Below are positions 46,648 through 60,647 of a DNA stretch of 64,000 nucleotides, piece by piece. The position numbers and the translations under genes are program-made. Source of the stretch: Dipylidium caninum (Eukaryota; Platyhelminthes; Cestoda; Cyclophyllidea; Dipylidiidae); assembly GCA_017562135.1 (NCBI GenBank), contig QEYB01000180.1, forward strand, positions 806,001 through 870,000, written 5' to 3'. Each line of letters starts with the position of its first letter. The stretch's first letter is position 1. The notes beneath the pieces are model-generated. The model was not told where the DNA came from and did no database searches. It saw only the letters and a list, made by a program, of their open reading frames with translations.

Positions 46648-49600
46648 CTAACGGGTAGAGAAGTGAGAAAAACGAGCTCAACCGGAACCGATTATCTTGC
46701 TTAACATCCGATCATAAGCAAAGGCATTAATAACAGCTGCGATCACAATATACCACGTAGTGAGAATACAATCAAGATTGAGATAAAAACTAGTCAAGCT
46801 ACTCAGCGTACACAATGTCATATCTTGATAAGTGCATTATCTGAAAACATTTTGATAGAAAACTGTTGGATAAAATTAAGTTTATATCGAAGACAAACAG
46901 TAATGACATTCATAATAACAGTAATAAGAGGTGTAGAATCCAACACAGATATTAAGGGTTTAGCAGGCAAATGACTGGCGTACCATCTATATCGTGAAAC
47001 GGTTATGGATGAATTTTTTTAAGTACTGTTATAGGAAGAAAAATCAAATAAACCGGATACAAATGAGGCTCACAGGAGAGGCTTGTTCCGTCACTAAGCC
47101 TGCGAATAGACTGTCGCGAAGAGGACCTCCGGCGTAGAGGGCATCCCGCACCTTTTTTCTCATTGGTCGAGGTCACACGAGCACCAGCAGCGGGTCGATT
47201 TTTGCGGGTTGATGTGACTGAGCTACGAATGCTCGACCGGCTGAGCGAAGCCGGACGGGAGGGTGGATCGCTGGCCCCAGTGTCGGTTGCATCGTTAGAC
47301 GCCTTAAGGTGCGTGGCGGTGACTGAGGTCAATCGAGGCCGTGCCGAACTTGGACGAGTAGGTTTCGAGTGGGTAGCTGAAGTTACCAAACCACTTTCGC
47401 CCCCATTCGTCGTATATACAGGAAAGCCAAAATTTTCGGACTAAATAGAAGCAAACATGATCTACTATTCCAATGCTAATAAGCGATAACCAGGAAACCT
47501 AACTGATCTATAAAGTTAGTTTAATGTTGGCTTTAAAATTCCGCCATTCACATGCAGTTTGGAATTTACAAACAAGGGCAACATAAGTTTGAATAGCGAA
47601 TTAAACGACAAAATTAACATTTTTTAGCAGCTTTGGGCTTTACCTCTACGTCGGTAGAAGTAATACTGTCTGTAGGGAGCGTGGGAGCATTTCTCGTCAT
47701 TTCAGATACTTCCGCCAGGAACTGAGCTTCCTGATCAGCCATACGTGCGCGCAAGGCGCTTTCCGCTGTTTTGGAACGGTCAGCCGCTCTGCGAGCCTCA
47801 AGACGTTCGCGTGCTCGTTGAAGACGCTATTTTCCATTTAAAGTAATTTTAAGCACCAAAGAATAATAAGTTATCACTTTTTTAAAGTCCCAGCTATAAT
47901 GCCGGGAAAAGGTTGTTAACAAAAAAAATAGCAGACGGTTCAAAAATCATCAGATGTATGGGAGGTTACAGAGTGAAATTATGGCCAAAAATCGGGTGCT
48001 ACTCGTCACACACAGTAAAATTTGAATCCCACCGTTTAAGAGCTAATTTCTACCATCTACGACAATATTAGCGAACAGAGAATAGACCAACCTCTGAGGT
48101 GGGATTTTCAAAGGTAATAAAGAGCTTCTCAGCGGGCCTGATGGCTGCTATCTCTGGCACCTGAGATTTGCTTGCGTCTTCACTGTTATCTTCGGGCATT
48201 TTCGAGATCGAGGTTGATGTGGGTTCGCGATGTTTAATTCCTGGAAACTGCAAATTTATTGCACTTTTAAAAATCAAAACTTACATTTTTAACAAAAATA
48301 CCTGGGTTATTTATAATTACTTTCTGAAATTTTGCATTGGTTATTAGTTATGTCGAGTAATAAGGAAAAGATAGGGCAGGAAGAGGTTAAACCAGTCGTG
48401 AGAACAGTCAGTGGGTGACTTTTCGGGGAAACGAGTAGCCAATTTTAATCACCAGAGGAAACGTCACGTGTTGCCACAAGCATCTTCAACTTTACTAACT
48501 TTATCGAAACCCACATCGCCTGTCGACAAGAATTACCTATAGATCTTAAACGAGTTAACCCGCTTTCCTAATCTACCAGCACTTTTGGAATTCATGTGGA
48601 GCTCTAGAGTCAGCTAGGAGAAAGCGACAATCTCTCTTGTTCTCGGCCGATTTAACATCCTGTGATAATGAGGAATGGGGAAAAGAGTGTAGTAGAGAAT
48701 ATTTGTAAGTAACATCAAGTGATATCACAAAAGGTAGGAACAAATTAGTGGTGACAAATAAGGATGCGTTGCCATTCATCGTTATTAAGCGCTACTTTTA
48801 CAATTCGATTCATTTCATTCAAAACAGCTGAAGAGACCTCGAAGATCATATCCTCAACGTATATATTCAATGAAAGGCAATTTCGGTAGAAACCCACCGA
48901 TGGAGAAAACTCCCTATGAGGTTCTTTTTCGGCCGTTTGGCTGTCGGGAGTATCAACTTCCCCGTGAACGTCGCCGTTCGCCTGAAGATTACACTGCGAG
49001 GGGTACCGCAGGGACGCCCTGTTGCTCCACATGGCGCGAGTGCTGCCAGAAGGCGTGGCAGCCAAGTTCAGGCGGGAGGAAGAGTGCGCGGCGCCGAGTG
49101 GCACGAAGGACCGGGTCAGATCAGTGTCGTGAGGGTCGCCACGCAGAGTGGCTGCTGTGCGGTCAGACGCTCAATGTCAGAGCGAAGGGTAGTCACTGAA
49201 CGAGCAAGCTCAGCTATCATGAGAGCGTCTAGGCCAGTTCCTGCCGACTTTCCCAGGTGATTTAATCCCAAGTGATGTGGGCGAGTTGGGAAAACAGAGT
49301 CACATGTCGGGTAGTTCGTTTCCTCTCCGGAGTCGAGAGTATTCAGGTTATGTTGGCGCTGGCGCAAATATGGCTTTCGCTGGCTGTACATTGGCAGAAA
49401 TAAAAGGGAAAACTAGGCACTTTACTTACAACCGTCGGTATTTTTATTCATTCATTATGGTTTGTGTTTGGTCACCTCTTCGAAAATGTCATTATATACG
49501 ACCCTTAGCACTGAGTTGACAACCAAGCCCAATCATAGTCCACGAGACGTGCGATAAAACAGTTAATTACTTTTAGCATACAACTGCTGGTGACCTTGAC

Positions 49601-52600
49601 TGTTTACTTAGCATTGAAGAGATGAGAAGTTTCACTGCCAAAGGCTTCTCACAATCAGCAAATTAGAAGTAGCCTTGAGAGCGTTCGCATAAGCCATAAA
49701 TACTGCCCCCATTTCAGGGAGAATAAAAAGCTTATTGATGCAGACGCAGCAGTACACAAAAATAGTCAGCTATGATTTCTGAAATAAGTAGACCTATCAG
49801 CAATAGCTGAATGATATGTAAGACTTTAATCTGTTAAACGCATACACTCCACAGTAGAATCTCATATTAGACGGAAAAACACACTTATTGGGTAGAATTT
49901 TAGCGAAAATAGCTTCGTCGTGATATCGTTGGATGGCAATTTCCAATTACACTATGCAAAAATTGGAAAAAGCGGCCCAAAATTATCACTCAAGCTCACA
50001 GAGCTACACCATTATCATACGCACGCAGATTGCCCATTCGGATCAAGGAAAGGAAAGAATTTCATGCAGATCAGATCATTTCACTATTCTGATGCAGAAA
50101 GTACATAAGAATCCTATGGCTATTTCTCAACAATATGTCTGGTTCTCATAATAAAATATGGTTCATTTAACCCAAAATTTTAAACGAAGTCCGCCAACAC
50201 ACGAGGCAAGCGTAAGTGGTAAGAGGTAAGGCCACTTCAAAAAAATAGAGAGAAATAAAGATGGACCTAATTGCATTGCGCAAAAAGGCGGATTAAGAAG
50301 AGCGCTTTCAGCGCCTGTAGCATAATGTTAGAAGCACTTTACACGCAAACGCAGCCCATTCGTCACTTAGGCGGTTCGAGACTGTAGCCCCTTTCCGTAG
50401 TGTGCAATTGTGCAGAGGAGCAGAATCTATTCAATCCGATTGAGGATACAAACATATTGTCTGTGGGTGGTTTGCGAGGAAACTCATCAGTTTCGTGTTC
50501 CAGTGACGCAATGATCACGATCCCGACCAAAAGAAACATTACCATAGGCCTGATGAAAACATTCCCACGAGTTTCTACTTTCCCAAAGCATAAGACCCCG
50601 CTGCTCACCGCATTACTAGGTCGCCTCTCCCGCGCCCCGCGGGGGACGTCGACTGAAGTCTGACAAACATAAGAGTCATGACATGCAGGCGCCTGCCAAA
50701 CTTGGGGATGCGCTTTTCGCGCTACAGCCATGTGTTCCAGAGAAAAATTATGCCGAAACAAAGGTGATGCTTTTGTTGGCGAACAGCGTCAAACATAGGC
50801 CCAAGAGCCAGCCTTTCTTTCAGTCAAACCTCTCCTGTCCCGTATATCCTTCTGGCCAGAAACGGCGCGCCATACCGCCAAAGGCGCGATTCGTCGTTTA
50901 GTTGACGTGGCCTTTAAGCGACTTAATCACCTAAAGGGTTACTAAACATCGCCAAATATTTCATAACCGACGAGAAAAATCTCCGGGATCTCAGTTGCCA
51001 GCTTTGAAAGTATAAGATCGTAACTTAGACAATGTAATGCAAAATAAATTCTAACAATTATTTAGTTGGTAAACCGTAAATATGAAAAGATTTTCCTCAC
51101 TCCAAATTCAAACATATGCTGTTTATCATCAAAGTAATGACGGATTCCAAAACTGAACGGGACTAACCCGATATGGGTGCTCCAGTAAACTTCTGAGGCG
51201 GTTTCATTTATAAAACTATCCTCGTCTTCTCCAGGAGAAAAACACTGATGGCCTCGATAACTCGGCATAGAACAACACTGTTGTCCTGGGCCAAGAGCAG
51301 ACTTGACCACTCGTCGTGCGGGCAGGGTACCATAAAACTCCTCATAGTCCATATTTTCTCCTGAGTCACCATCATTTCCGACCGCATCTACTTGTTTCTT
51401 ATTTCTGCGTCGGGGCATAGAACAATAGGGATTTTTGGCGTTACAATATGCACATCGGCTACAACAGCTACCGGACCGATGAGGATGGCTTCGAGGAGGC
51501 CGTGATGAATTATCGTAGTTAGTATGACTGCGGTGGTGGTATGAGGCTGTCGCGTGTTCTTCGTGCCCACTTTCATTGTTCGGTGAGGAAGGAGAAGAGG
51601 GGGAGGAAGAACTGGATGGACGGTTTGTCCGAGGGGTTGGCATATCTTCGGCTTTGGGGCTTTCCACAAGGGGGGAGGAGCAGCGAATTGGTGATTCTCG
51701 GAACTCCTTCGGCATGGAAATATACCATTCGTATAAGCAGTTGAACAAATCAAAAGTAGATAATGTCTTTCATAAAATAAGGCCATTAGTACCACACTTT
51801 TGGTGTACTTTTTAAGTGCAAGCTCCATGCGGGCAAGTTAGCAGAAATAAGTCTAAACGAAGCCTACGATCAATGATACACATGGAACAATGAAAAGAGG
51901 TGGTATAAATGTGTACGAGGGTTTTTTTTGCTTACAAGAGCCTTAAGAACAAGCGCTATTTTTTGAATCTAAGCTTCTGATTGCTCTTAATCAAAAGTGA
52001 CATTTCTAAAAGCAATGGTAGGGTGTAGGCTATTCAAAAAGGCTTAGTGACAAAAAGTAAGATACGTAAAGAACCGCTATAAAACTTATCTGGCAAACTA
52101 TCACTCATCCTCACCTACTTTTCGTACATAAATAGACAAATGTTAGGTAAGTAAAAAAAGTGGTTTGCAGTATATAGAAATGTCAGCTTCAAAAAACGTT
52201 ACCATAGTGGATAATGGATCTGCTGGATCTGGGGCGCAACTGGATGAAAAGTCTTCCATATCAGTGGCTTCTACATCGGGTGCCGGAGAGCTCGAATAAT
52301 TTAGTTCAGATTTTTCTTTCTCCACGTATTCTCCTTCTTCCTCGCCGGACACTTCAGGAGGTAGGTCGCTTTGACTCACGACAAACTCGTCAGTGTACTT
52401 GGGCAGAGTTCTGAGGTCTTCTTCTTCAGCAAGAGGAGATTTCTCGTCGTTGGCACCCTGGTGGCGACGCCTCTGCAAGATTATGTGCATATGAGCCGAC
52501 AAACCCGCCTGCATGCGTGTACTGCATTAGCTCATTTGATTTGACTACGCACGACCTTCAGCTCAACCAATCAGGTGCGGAGTAATGAGAGTGAAGATGT

Positions 52601-55600
52601 GACAACTCTCGCGTTCACGAAGGCATTATCACATGGATACTCATCATGACAATTGCTAGGAGACGAAAACTCAGTAACTCGAACCTACAAAAGCACCACT
52701 CATCCATGCGATTTACTATTCGTATTCAAGCGATTAAAATTATCAAACCAGTACGCTTTATGTGGACCCAGAGTTAGAAGTCAAACTGCGCAGATTTCAA
52801 GGATACAGAGAATGGTCAGACCTGAGAGGAATAAAGAAGAGCACGGAAGGCGGCCTGATTGCGTTGGACAGCAGCCCTGTCGCCCCGACACAGAGCCCTC
52901 TGTCGGTTAGCCTCAATGGCACGACGCTGCTGATCTAATGAGAGTCGCAGTGCCGTCGAACCCCTACTCGTCTCCGTCGGGATCGCCACCATCGAACGAC
53001 TGCGTTTCTCTTCTTTCCTCTGCGCCTTCTCAGTCCAACTAGTTTGGATTACCGAATGAATGTTTAATTAAGAGTGCTGGCGGGGTTTAATTATTGACCT
53101 TGTTAAATTTTTCAAACACACACATATAACTGCATGCATTTTAAAATGTTGTGTGAGATAGCATCACTGCAGCATAATATCGTAGTAAACTTTTGAAATA
53201 TAGAGTTTTGCTGTCGATGGTTTGAGACCTTCCAAGCCTAAAAGGGCCCCTGCTATTTCGTGGATAGTTTAAATTAGTTTTAAAAATGCGACGCGCATGT
53301 AAAAATCATTGCCATTTACAGCAGAAGAGTAGTATCTACGATGTGAGGAGCAAAGGTGTAATATGCTCCCGAATAGAGGCAATCGCTGAGAAATGCGAGA
53401 AGAATTTGCGAAACTTGTTCATAGAGAGCCGCCATAGTAAAAGCGGTAAAAACAGCGCAAATTCGCGAGGTAAATGAGGCTCGAGTCAAGTGTAGTAAAG
53501 CCAATGCTCGCGCGGAAAGTGGGCAAATGTGGACGGATTAGCAATGACTTTCTGGCAAATATAGACAGTGCTTCAAGCAAGGATGAAGTAGTTTAAGGCA
53601 GTGACGGTTTTGTCCTCCCGCATGACAAAGAGAGAGTAGAATGTATGATGAAGGGATTATTCTCTGTCGTGCATAAAAAGGTTCGCATTACTGGCGCAAA
53701 TCACAAAACACCCTTTCAATCATACTGAAAAGAAGAGATAAACCCATCTAATAAAAACATAATCATTAAGCTCATTATTCACTGATTTCAATTTAAAATA
53801 AATAGTGGGTGGCAGAAGTATATATATACAAGAAAACAAATAAGATTACGGAATTAATAGATCACCTACTCTATTGAACACTACGAAGATCATGCAAAAA
53901 CTTATAAATTTGCAACGCAGAAGAGTTGAGAAAGAAGTGAATAAGCCAAAATAAAAAACCTTGTTTTTCCTCTCTGTTTGCAGTTTCGAGATTCGGGAAA
54001 TGGCGTGGTAGACACAATCCGCTGAGCCGGCGACACTGATATCGGCTGTCCGACTGCCCAGGCAAGAGATGATACCAAAGTAACAATAATGGATAGGCTG
54101 TATTTATTTTTGACATCCCACAAATAAAGTAGCTTAACTTGGAAATTTCTACAGCACAGTGCTTAAATGGGAACCTGTACCATAGCCAGGGCATCTTGAA
54201 ACTTGGACAGAGAGGAATCGCAAATGATGGCAAAGTAAATTTGAGATTGAATATGCCTCTTGACTCCAAAATTTATTTCTGTATACGGCTTTGGCTTACC
54301 GTAATTATTCAAAATATATGCAGAAGGTGGAAGAAGAGATCCGAGTTGACCAGCGTTTTAAGCGAAAAATACTCATAATCTAAGCGTTTGCGGAAGGAAA
54401 TGATGACACGTCTATGCACTATAAGCATCAACACAGTAACCTAACGCCCCGAAAATTGGTTACTTACATACCTGCTTCTGGATCATTGCAAGAATATGAT
54501 TTATCAGTTCCGACAACCGGCGATTTTGGCCAAGTTTTATCCTGAGAGTTCTGAAATTAAAATAGCACCTTAAGGGTTACATTGGATCGTAATCAGTTTG
54601 TTGGGGTTGGAAGATTTAAGAAATAGAATAAACAAAGAGAAAACTCTGACGATCTCGACACTAACGGGGCATGTCGACTAATTAAGGATCATTACTAATC
54701 CCACATCAAAAATGCTTGAGTATTCTCTACAAGCGCAAGAGCGATAATTTCATTGGGAAATGAGAGGAATTTCAGCTCATTGTAAAAACCACCGAGGATC
54801 TCACCATGTTGAAATAGAGGTTAGCAGAGGGTTGGCGAATGGAAGTTGTGCGTGCTGTTTCGTGATCTTTATTCAAAAAAAAGGCGTTCATGTTGTCGTT
54901 GCTTGTGCCTTCTCGTTTCAAGGAAGAAGAGAGATTTGAAAAAATTTTAATTTTTTGTGCACCGGTGGTGTTAACACCTTCCACAGGCGAATCGACAACA
55001 GCCAGGACTGCGGCGCAAGCAAGTTCGCTTAGCAGCCCGTCCTCTTGCTGTTCGACCGACTTGTTTTCCTCAGAGGTGTCAGAGGTTGTGCTACTGACCA
55101 GTTGTTCGACAGTATTTAGATCAACAAGCGCGGCAGGGATACTCTCCGGGTTCGCTGGCCGTGCTTTCTTGGCGAAATCGCCAGAAGAACGAACAAGGCT
55201 CCGTAGAGCAACTAAAGAGCGAAAAAATTATTCATGTGGACGTAAATTAGACCCACATTGTGTACCAACGTATTCAGACTGTTTGAAACAATTTTATTCA
55301 ATAATTTAAATATTTCTTGATGTTGAAGGAATTACAGGTTATTTTCCCGGAATTGGGCAAAGAAAATAATTCCTTTGAAGCATTTTACCAAGCAAAAACT
55401 ACCTCCAGTAGTTGTCATTACCACACCTTGTTCGTAATATTTGTCGTGAACTCTAAACGTAAACTCCATGTAGAGCCCTTTAAACTTCCGCCTCTGCCCA
55501 GTGGGAAAGTGGACTCATGGTCAACCTACATGCAATCTGTCGTGTAGCTCACCATACAAATCGGCGCAGCCTTAAAATAAATTCAGTACGAGTGAAGCAG

Positions 55601-58600
55601 TGGTAAGGGAGGCAAAGACGACAATTATGTGGTGCATTGCAAGCAAATATTTCGAGTAACTAGGATCAGCATACTCGTAGAATTTCCTTTTCACGAGATA
55701 ATTTGAATAAGGTATTAACAAGCTCTTCATCCCTAAAGAGGCGATACTAGCAAAAGGGTAAATGTGAATTTAATATAATTTTGTAATTTTCAATTTATTT
55801 TTCATAAAACATCACATTGCATCCAAAACTATTTGAAATAAAAGTATCATCGGTAAATACTCGTTGAAGCCTCACCACTATTTCGCATAACAGTCTCGCG
55901 GGACGACGAAATCTTCTGCGTGGATTCCAAAGCCTTGTGCGCACACTGTGTGACCACAGGCTTTGGCCATTCGGATCCCGTAAACCAGTGGAAGAGAGCA
56001 GCACATGAAGAAAGGGCCGAGAGGTCAGAAAAAACAGTGCCTAGGCCGCCGACGAAATGTGGTAGCACGCAAAGAGCGGCAGTGATCAAGTTGGTCTGTG
56101 GATCGGTTTTATCGCCACTCCCCTACAAAAATTATTTGAATTATACTTTTATCAGTGAGATATAAACTACTAATAAACTGAGATTTTAACAAGTTTTGGA
56201 AAACAAAGAATAAGTTTACCAAGACAAAAAATGCTCAGAGAGTTAACCGTTAGGCATAAGACATCACCTTTTTCTCCTCCAAAATGCCTTCAAGTATGGC
56301 AAAAAGGCGAGGTGCATTCGACCGGTCGTCCGCCGCACTTGCGTCCCTCGCCATTGGCCCGTTCGGCGTGGACAGTGCAGCCATTTGCGCGTCCAGACTA
56401 GGAGCTGGGCGTGTTTAAGAGGGGCCAGTCACAGGACAATGCTTTCTCGTGTAAGATCGTGCTTAATGTGATGCTAGTGTCTCAGCTCACTACGGAGACT
56501 AGAAATGAGCTTCCTTTACGTCTCCGACCTGCGCCCACAAGTGACCTTAAGGTGGTTAACCAAGTTGCACAGTTTGGTTGGATCCAACACCCAAAAGCAA
56601 CAACCGTGAATTTATCTACCATGATTCAATGAGTTGTTTGAGAAGTGCTAGAGTATGCCTTAATATATACTCAAGGTCAACATTTTAGATAAAATCACCA
56701 CAACGGTCGGCTTATGGCCATTTGACCCGAAATATGAAGCAGACACACACCTTTGTGTATAAGCGGCCTGGAAGTAGGTGCGATAATCCTTTCTATGCGT
56801 GAACGATAATAGTATGCCGCACACGATAGCAGTGTTATGAGGCCGAGGCGTTGAATGATCATTCCATAGTCCGTCCCCTTGAACTTAATAGGGCGGTAGA
56901 AGAAAATGGCACACGATTACATGTAAACTAAAGTCGATATTTTATGGAAAAAAGAATACTGCTATGGGGAGGAGGAATGAAATCAGATATCGAGATGCTT
57001 TACGTAATAGTATGTCCGTTCTGAAAGAATTTTGCAAAAATTCGGTCACATGATATGGCTTTTCAACATATTCCTCACTTTTCCAAAAGGGAAAACAACC
57101 AGCAATGTATGCATGCATTCAAAGACAAAAGCCTAAACGTGCACGATCAATGCGACGAGTCGCTCACAATCTCTGAGATAACAAATCCACCTTAACCACT
57201 GCGGAAGTTTTATAGAGTGAACACTTTCCCGTTTGGAAGTATATGATACCAACGAGCGTTACAGCACGAGACCCACTTAGCTACGCTAAACTAAAAGTAG
57301 TCACGTAAATTGCATAAGAGAGACTGTTTAAGAACTTTACCATTTTGTTCCGCAGTAATGCCGGGACCACAGCCCACGCGAGGGCCAACAACCACGAGTG
57401 GATATGGTGACCGTAAAGTTGGACGAAGTCCGATGAGTGTAACTCGAAGGGTTTGAGAGAGGATAAGTCAACAACGCTCTCCAAACATGGGTGCGCATCA
57501 ATAAGACGTCTGAAGACAATATGGATGTTTAGTTAGAGACAAGAAATAGGCTTATTTCCCACTGAGGATCTAGACATACCGTATCTCTTGTGACAGACCA
57601 GTAGGAGTTGCCATCTTCATAATGACAAGCCGCATTAAGCATTCAATGAAGGCCACGTGAGTTGTCTGCAAGAGAAAGGTAAACTGAAGTTAAATTAACA
57701 CATTGCTCTGATTCATGAATAGTACTCCTGTTGGTTGCGATGAAAAATGGAAAGCTGAGAGAACAGAGAAATAGCGAACAAATCCATACTGCACAGAGTT
57801 TGAGCCTTCCAAGATTGAGAAAGTACACAAGAAAAACACAGTCGCTGCTAGTGGAACTTGGCTATCCCCCACCCAAAACAAATAAATCAAAGCATCTTTA
57901 AATTATCTGAAAGCAGGTGAACTCCATTTTATAGAGTCATCATTTAATAGATAATAAGTAAAATGAGATCCAAGCAACGAAGAAAAAGTTTGGAACCTTG
58001 CAAATATTTTACAACTCCAGTAGAGAAATCTCCCCTAAATAATAACAATATATGTAACGTTAACACAGAAACTCAGTAGTTTTAGGTACAATTTTCGTCA
58101 CAAAATACAGAGGAGAAATCATAATATGCAATATGATTTTTATGAATGCTGACCATTTCATCGAAACGGATGTAAAAGTTTAAAAGATGGGCAGAAAGCC
58201 CAAACTATTACGCAAATGGCTAAGAACCCGCAAAGGCTCGAGGGTTGGGAGCACACAGGCCAATAAGGCAGTTAAGGACCAAAGAGAGGCATCGCCTCTG
58301 CCAGCTACATGTGCGTGTGACCATGCGCCCCGGACAGGGGCAAAAGGGGAGAGAATGTGAATTGTGGTTGCTACGACAAGAAGCATTAAACACAAACCGA
58401 TAACGATTGAATGTATCACCTACTTAACATCCCACGCTATCCCCATGGATGAACTAATCACAGACAATACTTAGATGTCATTACTATTGAACATCCATTT
58501 AATGTAAAAAAGACGAGACAATTTTGCGTAAAATCCTCACTGCTTTGTAGCTACAAGCTTTAGATACAGATAACACGCACCCTTACCGTGCGTATTGCTC

Positions 58601-60647
58601 CGCTTTGCTATTTGATAACTACTCAGGCTAATAAAACGAGGGTCCTGTGCTTTAAGAAACAAACGTTCTAACGCAAAAAATGCACGAACATATCAAAATG
58701 TATAGGTACGTATATTTGCTAAAAGGCGTCATTGACTCATAGAATTCAATGAAGGTATGGAACATTTCCTTTTTACTGCAAGATGTGATTAGGATTGACG
58801 AAACAACCGTTTTCATTGAAATTTTCGAGAAAAATTCCACCGATACGATATTTTAGGACACTGACAAGTCCGCTTAATTTATCAATGAGAAAAGAATTAC
58901 GGTGATGAGAGAAGTGGTTATCCGCTTATACCGACTAACATCGTCCAACCTTTTCATCCCCGCAGGAAATACGATCCTCCTCCCGATACTCAGCGTGAAG
59001 GTATAACAATGCAACTATTTTATTGATGTTAGGGGAATTCATTTTAGCTAATAAATGCATCAATTCTGGAAAATATGTCATTCTACTTTAAAAAAAATCA
59101 TAGAAAAATTGCATTGTAAGGGGTCATTTTTACATAAAAAGGTGCGAGGATTCGGTGTAAGCAAAAAATATAGTTAAAAACCCATTCGTAAAGCATTAAA
59201 GAACTCGGAAGTAACGGTTCTAATAATCATGCTACCGGGAAGTTAAACAATGAAAATGACACTAGGTAATAGGAATTTTGTTTCATATGGATAACCATAG
59301 TGTTGAGAAGTGAAACACGAAATGAAGTACGTGAAATGGAAATCCACAAAGAAGGATAACATTGGAGATTATCTCAAATGCTTACGTAATAATCCGTTTG
59401 TAATTTAGAAAAAAGAAAGTGAATAAAGGCAAATACAAGTGGTCCTAAAATAACACGATTAACGATCGGTTATGGCTTCATTAAATAAGTGCTTTGAAAA
59501 CGAAAAAAACCATAACACAAGACAGGAAACAACCTTATGTTTACAGGTAATTCATAAGACCAATGTAGTTAATAACACATCTACCTAACATGTCATAAAA
59601 TTCTACTGAATATTAAGCAAAGTAATTGAAGACAAACATGAAGTTCTGACAATTTCCTATATGAACAGGTTACTTTTGCGTTCCAAATACCCTAACAAAT
59701 TTATTTCGTGATGGCAATTCTCTTTCTGAAGGGCAATCTTCTACAACCGTTGTCAGTATTCTTTAAAATGACTGACTATGAACACATCAGACATTTGCGA
59801 ATCATGTATTGAATAATTGTGCAAAAAATTGTTGCAAAAATTTATTTACGACTTCACTTCATCAGTTACGAAAAAGGCAGCAATATATTTGTTCATGGAG
59901 CGTTCACGTACAAGCGGGCGTGCGTCTGTTAGACCAAATATGAACGCGCGCCACCAAGAGGGTTTATTGATCAGCCTCCATCGCGCCAAGTCAGCAATCA
60001 AAACTGCTTGGATCATTAAATATGTGCAGAGCTGTTAATGTTATGGAATGTTAATAAGTGGCCCAAAGAATGTGAGTTATTTACGTCCGTTATCATCGAC
60101 AACATTAGTCATGGCACAAAAATACTACTGTTTATGTGAAAAACAAAAGACATACATAAGAAACAAAAATGATCTCGACACGAACTATGGCAAGTTTAAA
60201 ATGAAATTCGGCGAAAAAATGTAACAATGAGAAAAAGGTGAAAAAAAATTTCATTGACAAATAGGGAAAATTGAAAAATGACTGTATTAAGATAAAAACT
60301 TATGCAAATGAATTTTAAAAGTAGAGCGTTATCCTTTCCCTATTTACCTGAAAATTGTTTTTGACGGAAAATACAAGAAGTTATCAAAGATAAGGATTTA
60401 AAAGATGAATTTTTGAGGTGATTTACTGAAGAATTTATAAGAAGTATAGTAAAAAATAAAGTCAAAAAATAAATGCAGCACGTTAGAGAAATAGGACAAA
60501 TGTCTCTGCAAGAATAAACTCAGGAGGAACTCACCCGACAAAATTCATCGTTATTTGCTAAAATTTCCAGATTATCGCACAAGTGACAAATAGCCGGTAA
60601 GCAATCAGCCTCAGTGTTATTAAATCGAGCTTTGATCCGTGCGAAAG
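45448..60647 (-). CDS. CAMSAP/Patronin microtubule minus-end binding protein
   Basis: Exons in phase or nearly so: 60535-60647, 57580-57665, 57341-57509, 56268-56397, 55861-56122, 54805-55211, 54472-54550, 53960-54053, 52822-53038, 52203-52472, 51191-51706, 50609-50659, an unresolved block at about 48880-49260, 48092-48247, 47644-47826, 47074-47440, 46454-46647, 45939-46102 and 45448-45625. CAMSAPs cap and protect microtubule minus ends. Firm parts, in family order, are the helical motif SLDQQRRAIEANRQRA, the helix AELARSVTTLRSDIERL, the coiled coil RLQRARERLEARRAADRS, and the C-terminal CKK domain. Exons above 53.9 kb are attached by phase continuity only. They are helical, and I could not identify a clear CH domain, although ALFHWF recalls the ELFWWF end of that domain. 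The start exon is missing, or lies beyond 60647. Confidence 0.82.
52822..53038 (-). other. CAMSAP conserved helical motif exon
   Basis: This 217-bp exon encodes a charged helix KAQRKEEKRSRS, then SLDQQRRAIEANRQRALCRGD...QAAFRALL, the pattern of the vertebrate motif EEKRRAIEAQKKKMEAL...GKAAFL. It lies N-terminal to the coiled coils, as in the family. It joins in phase 2 to exon 53960-54053, which ties the upstream exons to CAMSAP. Confidence 0.85.
57666..60534 (-). other. Large intron(s) of the CAMSAP transcription unit
   Basis: AT-rich sequence between exons 60535-60647 and 57580-57665. A minus-strand stretch near 58190-58290 (SLWSLTALLACVLPTLEPLRVL) and one near 57780-57880 (ATVFFLCTFSILEG) could be small helical exons, but their borders could not be fixed. 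Nothing else was supported. Confidence 0.4.

Noticed and set aside
50363..50608. Membrane-helix-like stretch (PMVMFLLVGIVIIASL) on minus
   Set aside because: It lies directly after a good GTGAGC donor that ends a 51-bp in-phase CAMSAP exon, so it is more likely intron sequence.
54890..55309. 139-codon plus-strand frame
   Set aside because: It is the complement of the CAMSAP-unit exon 54805-55211, which has matching splice sites on minus.
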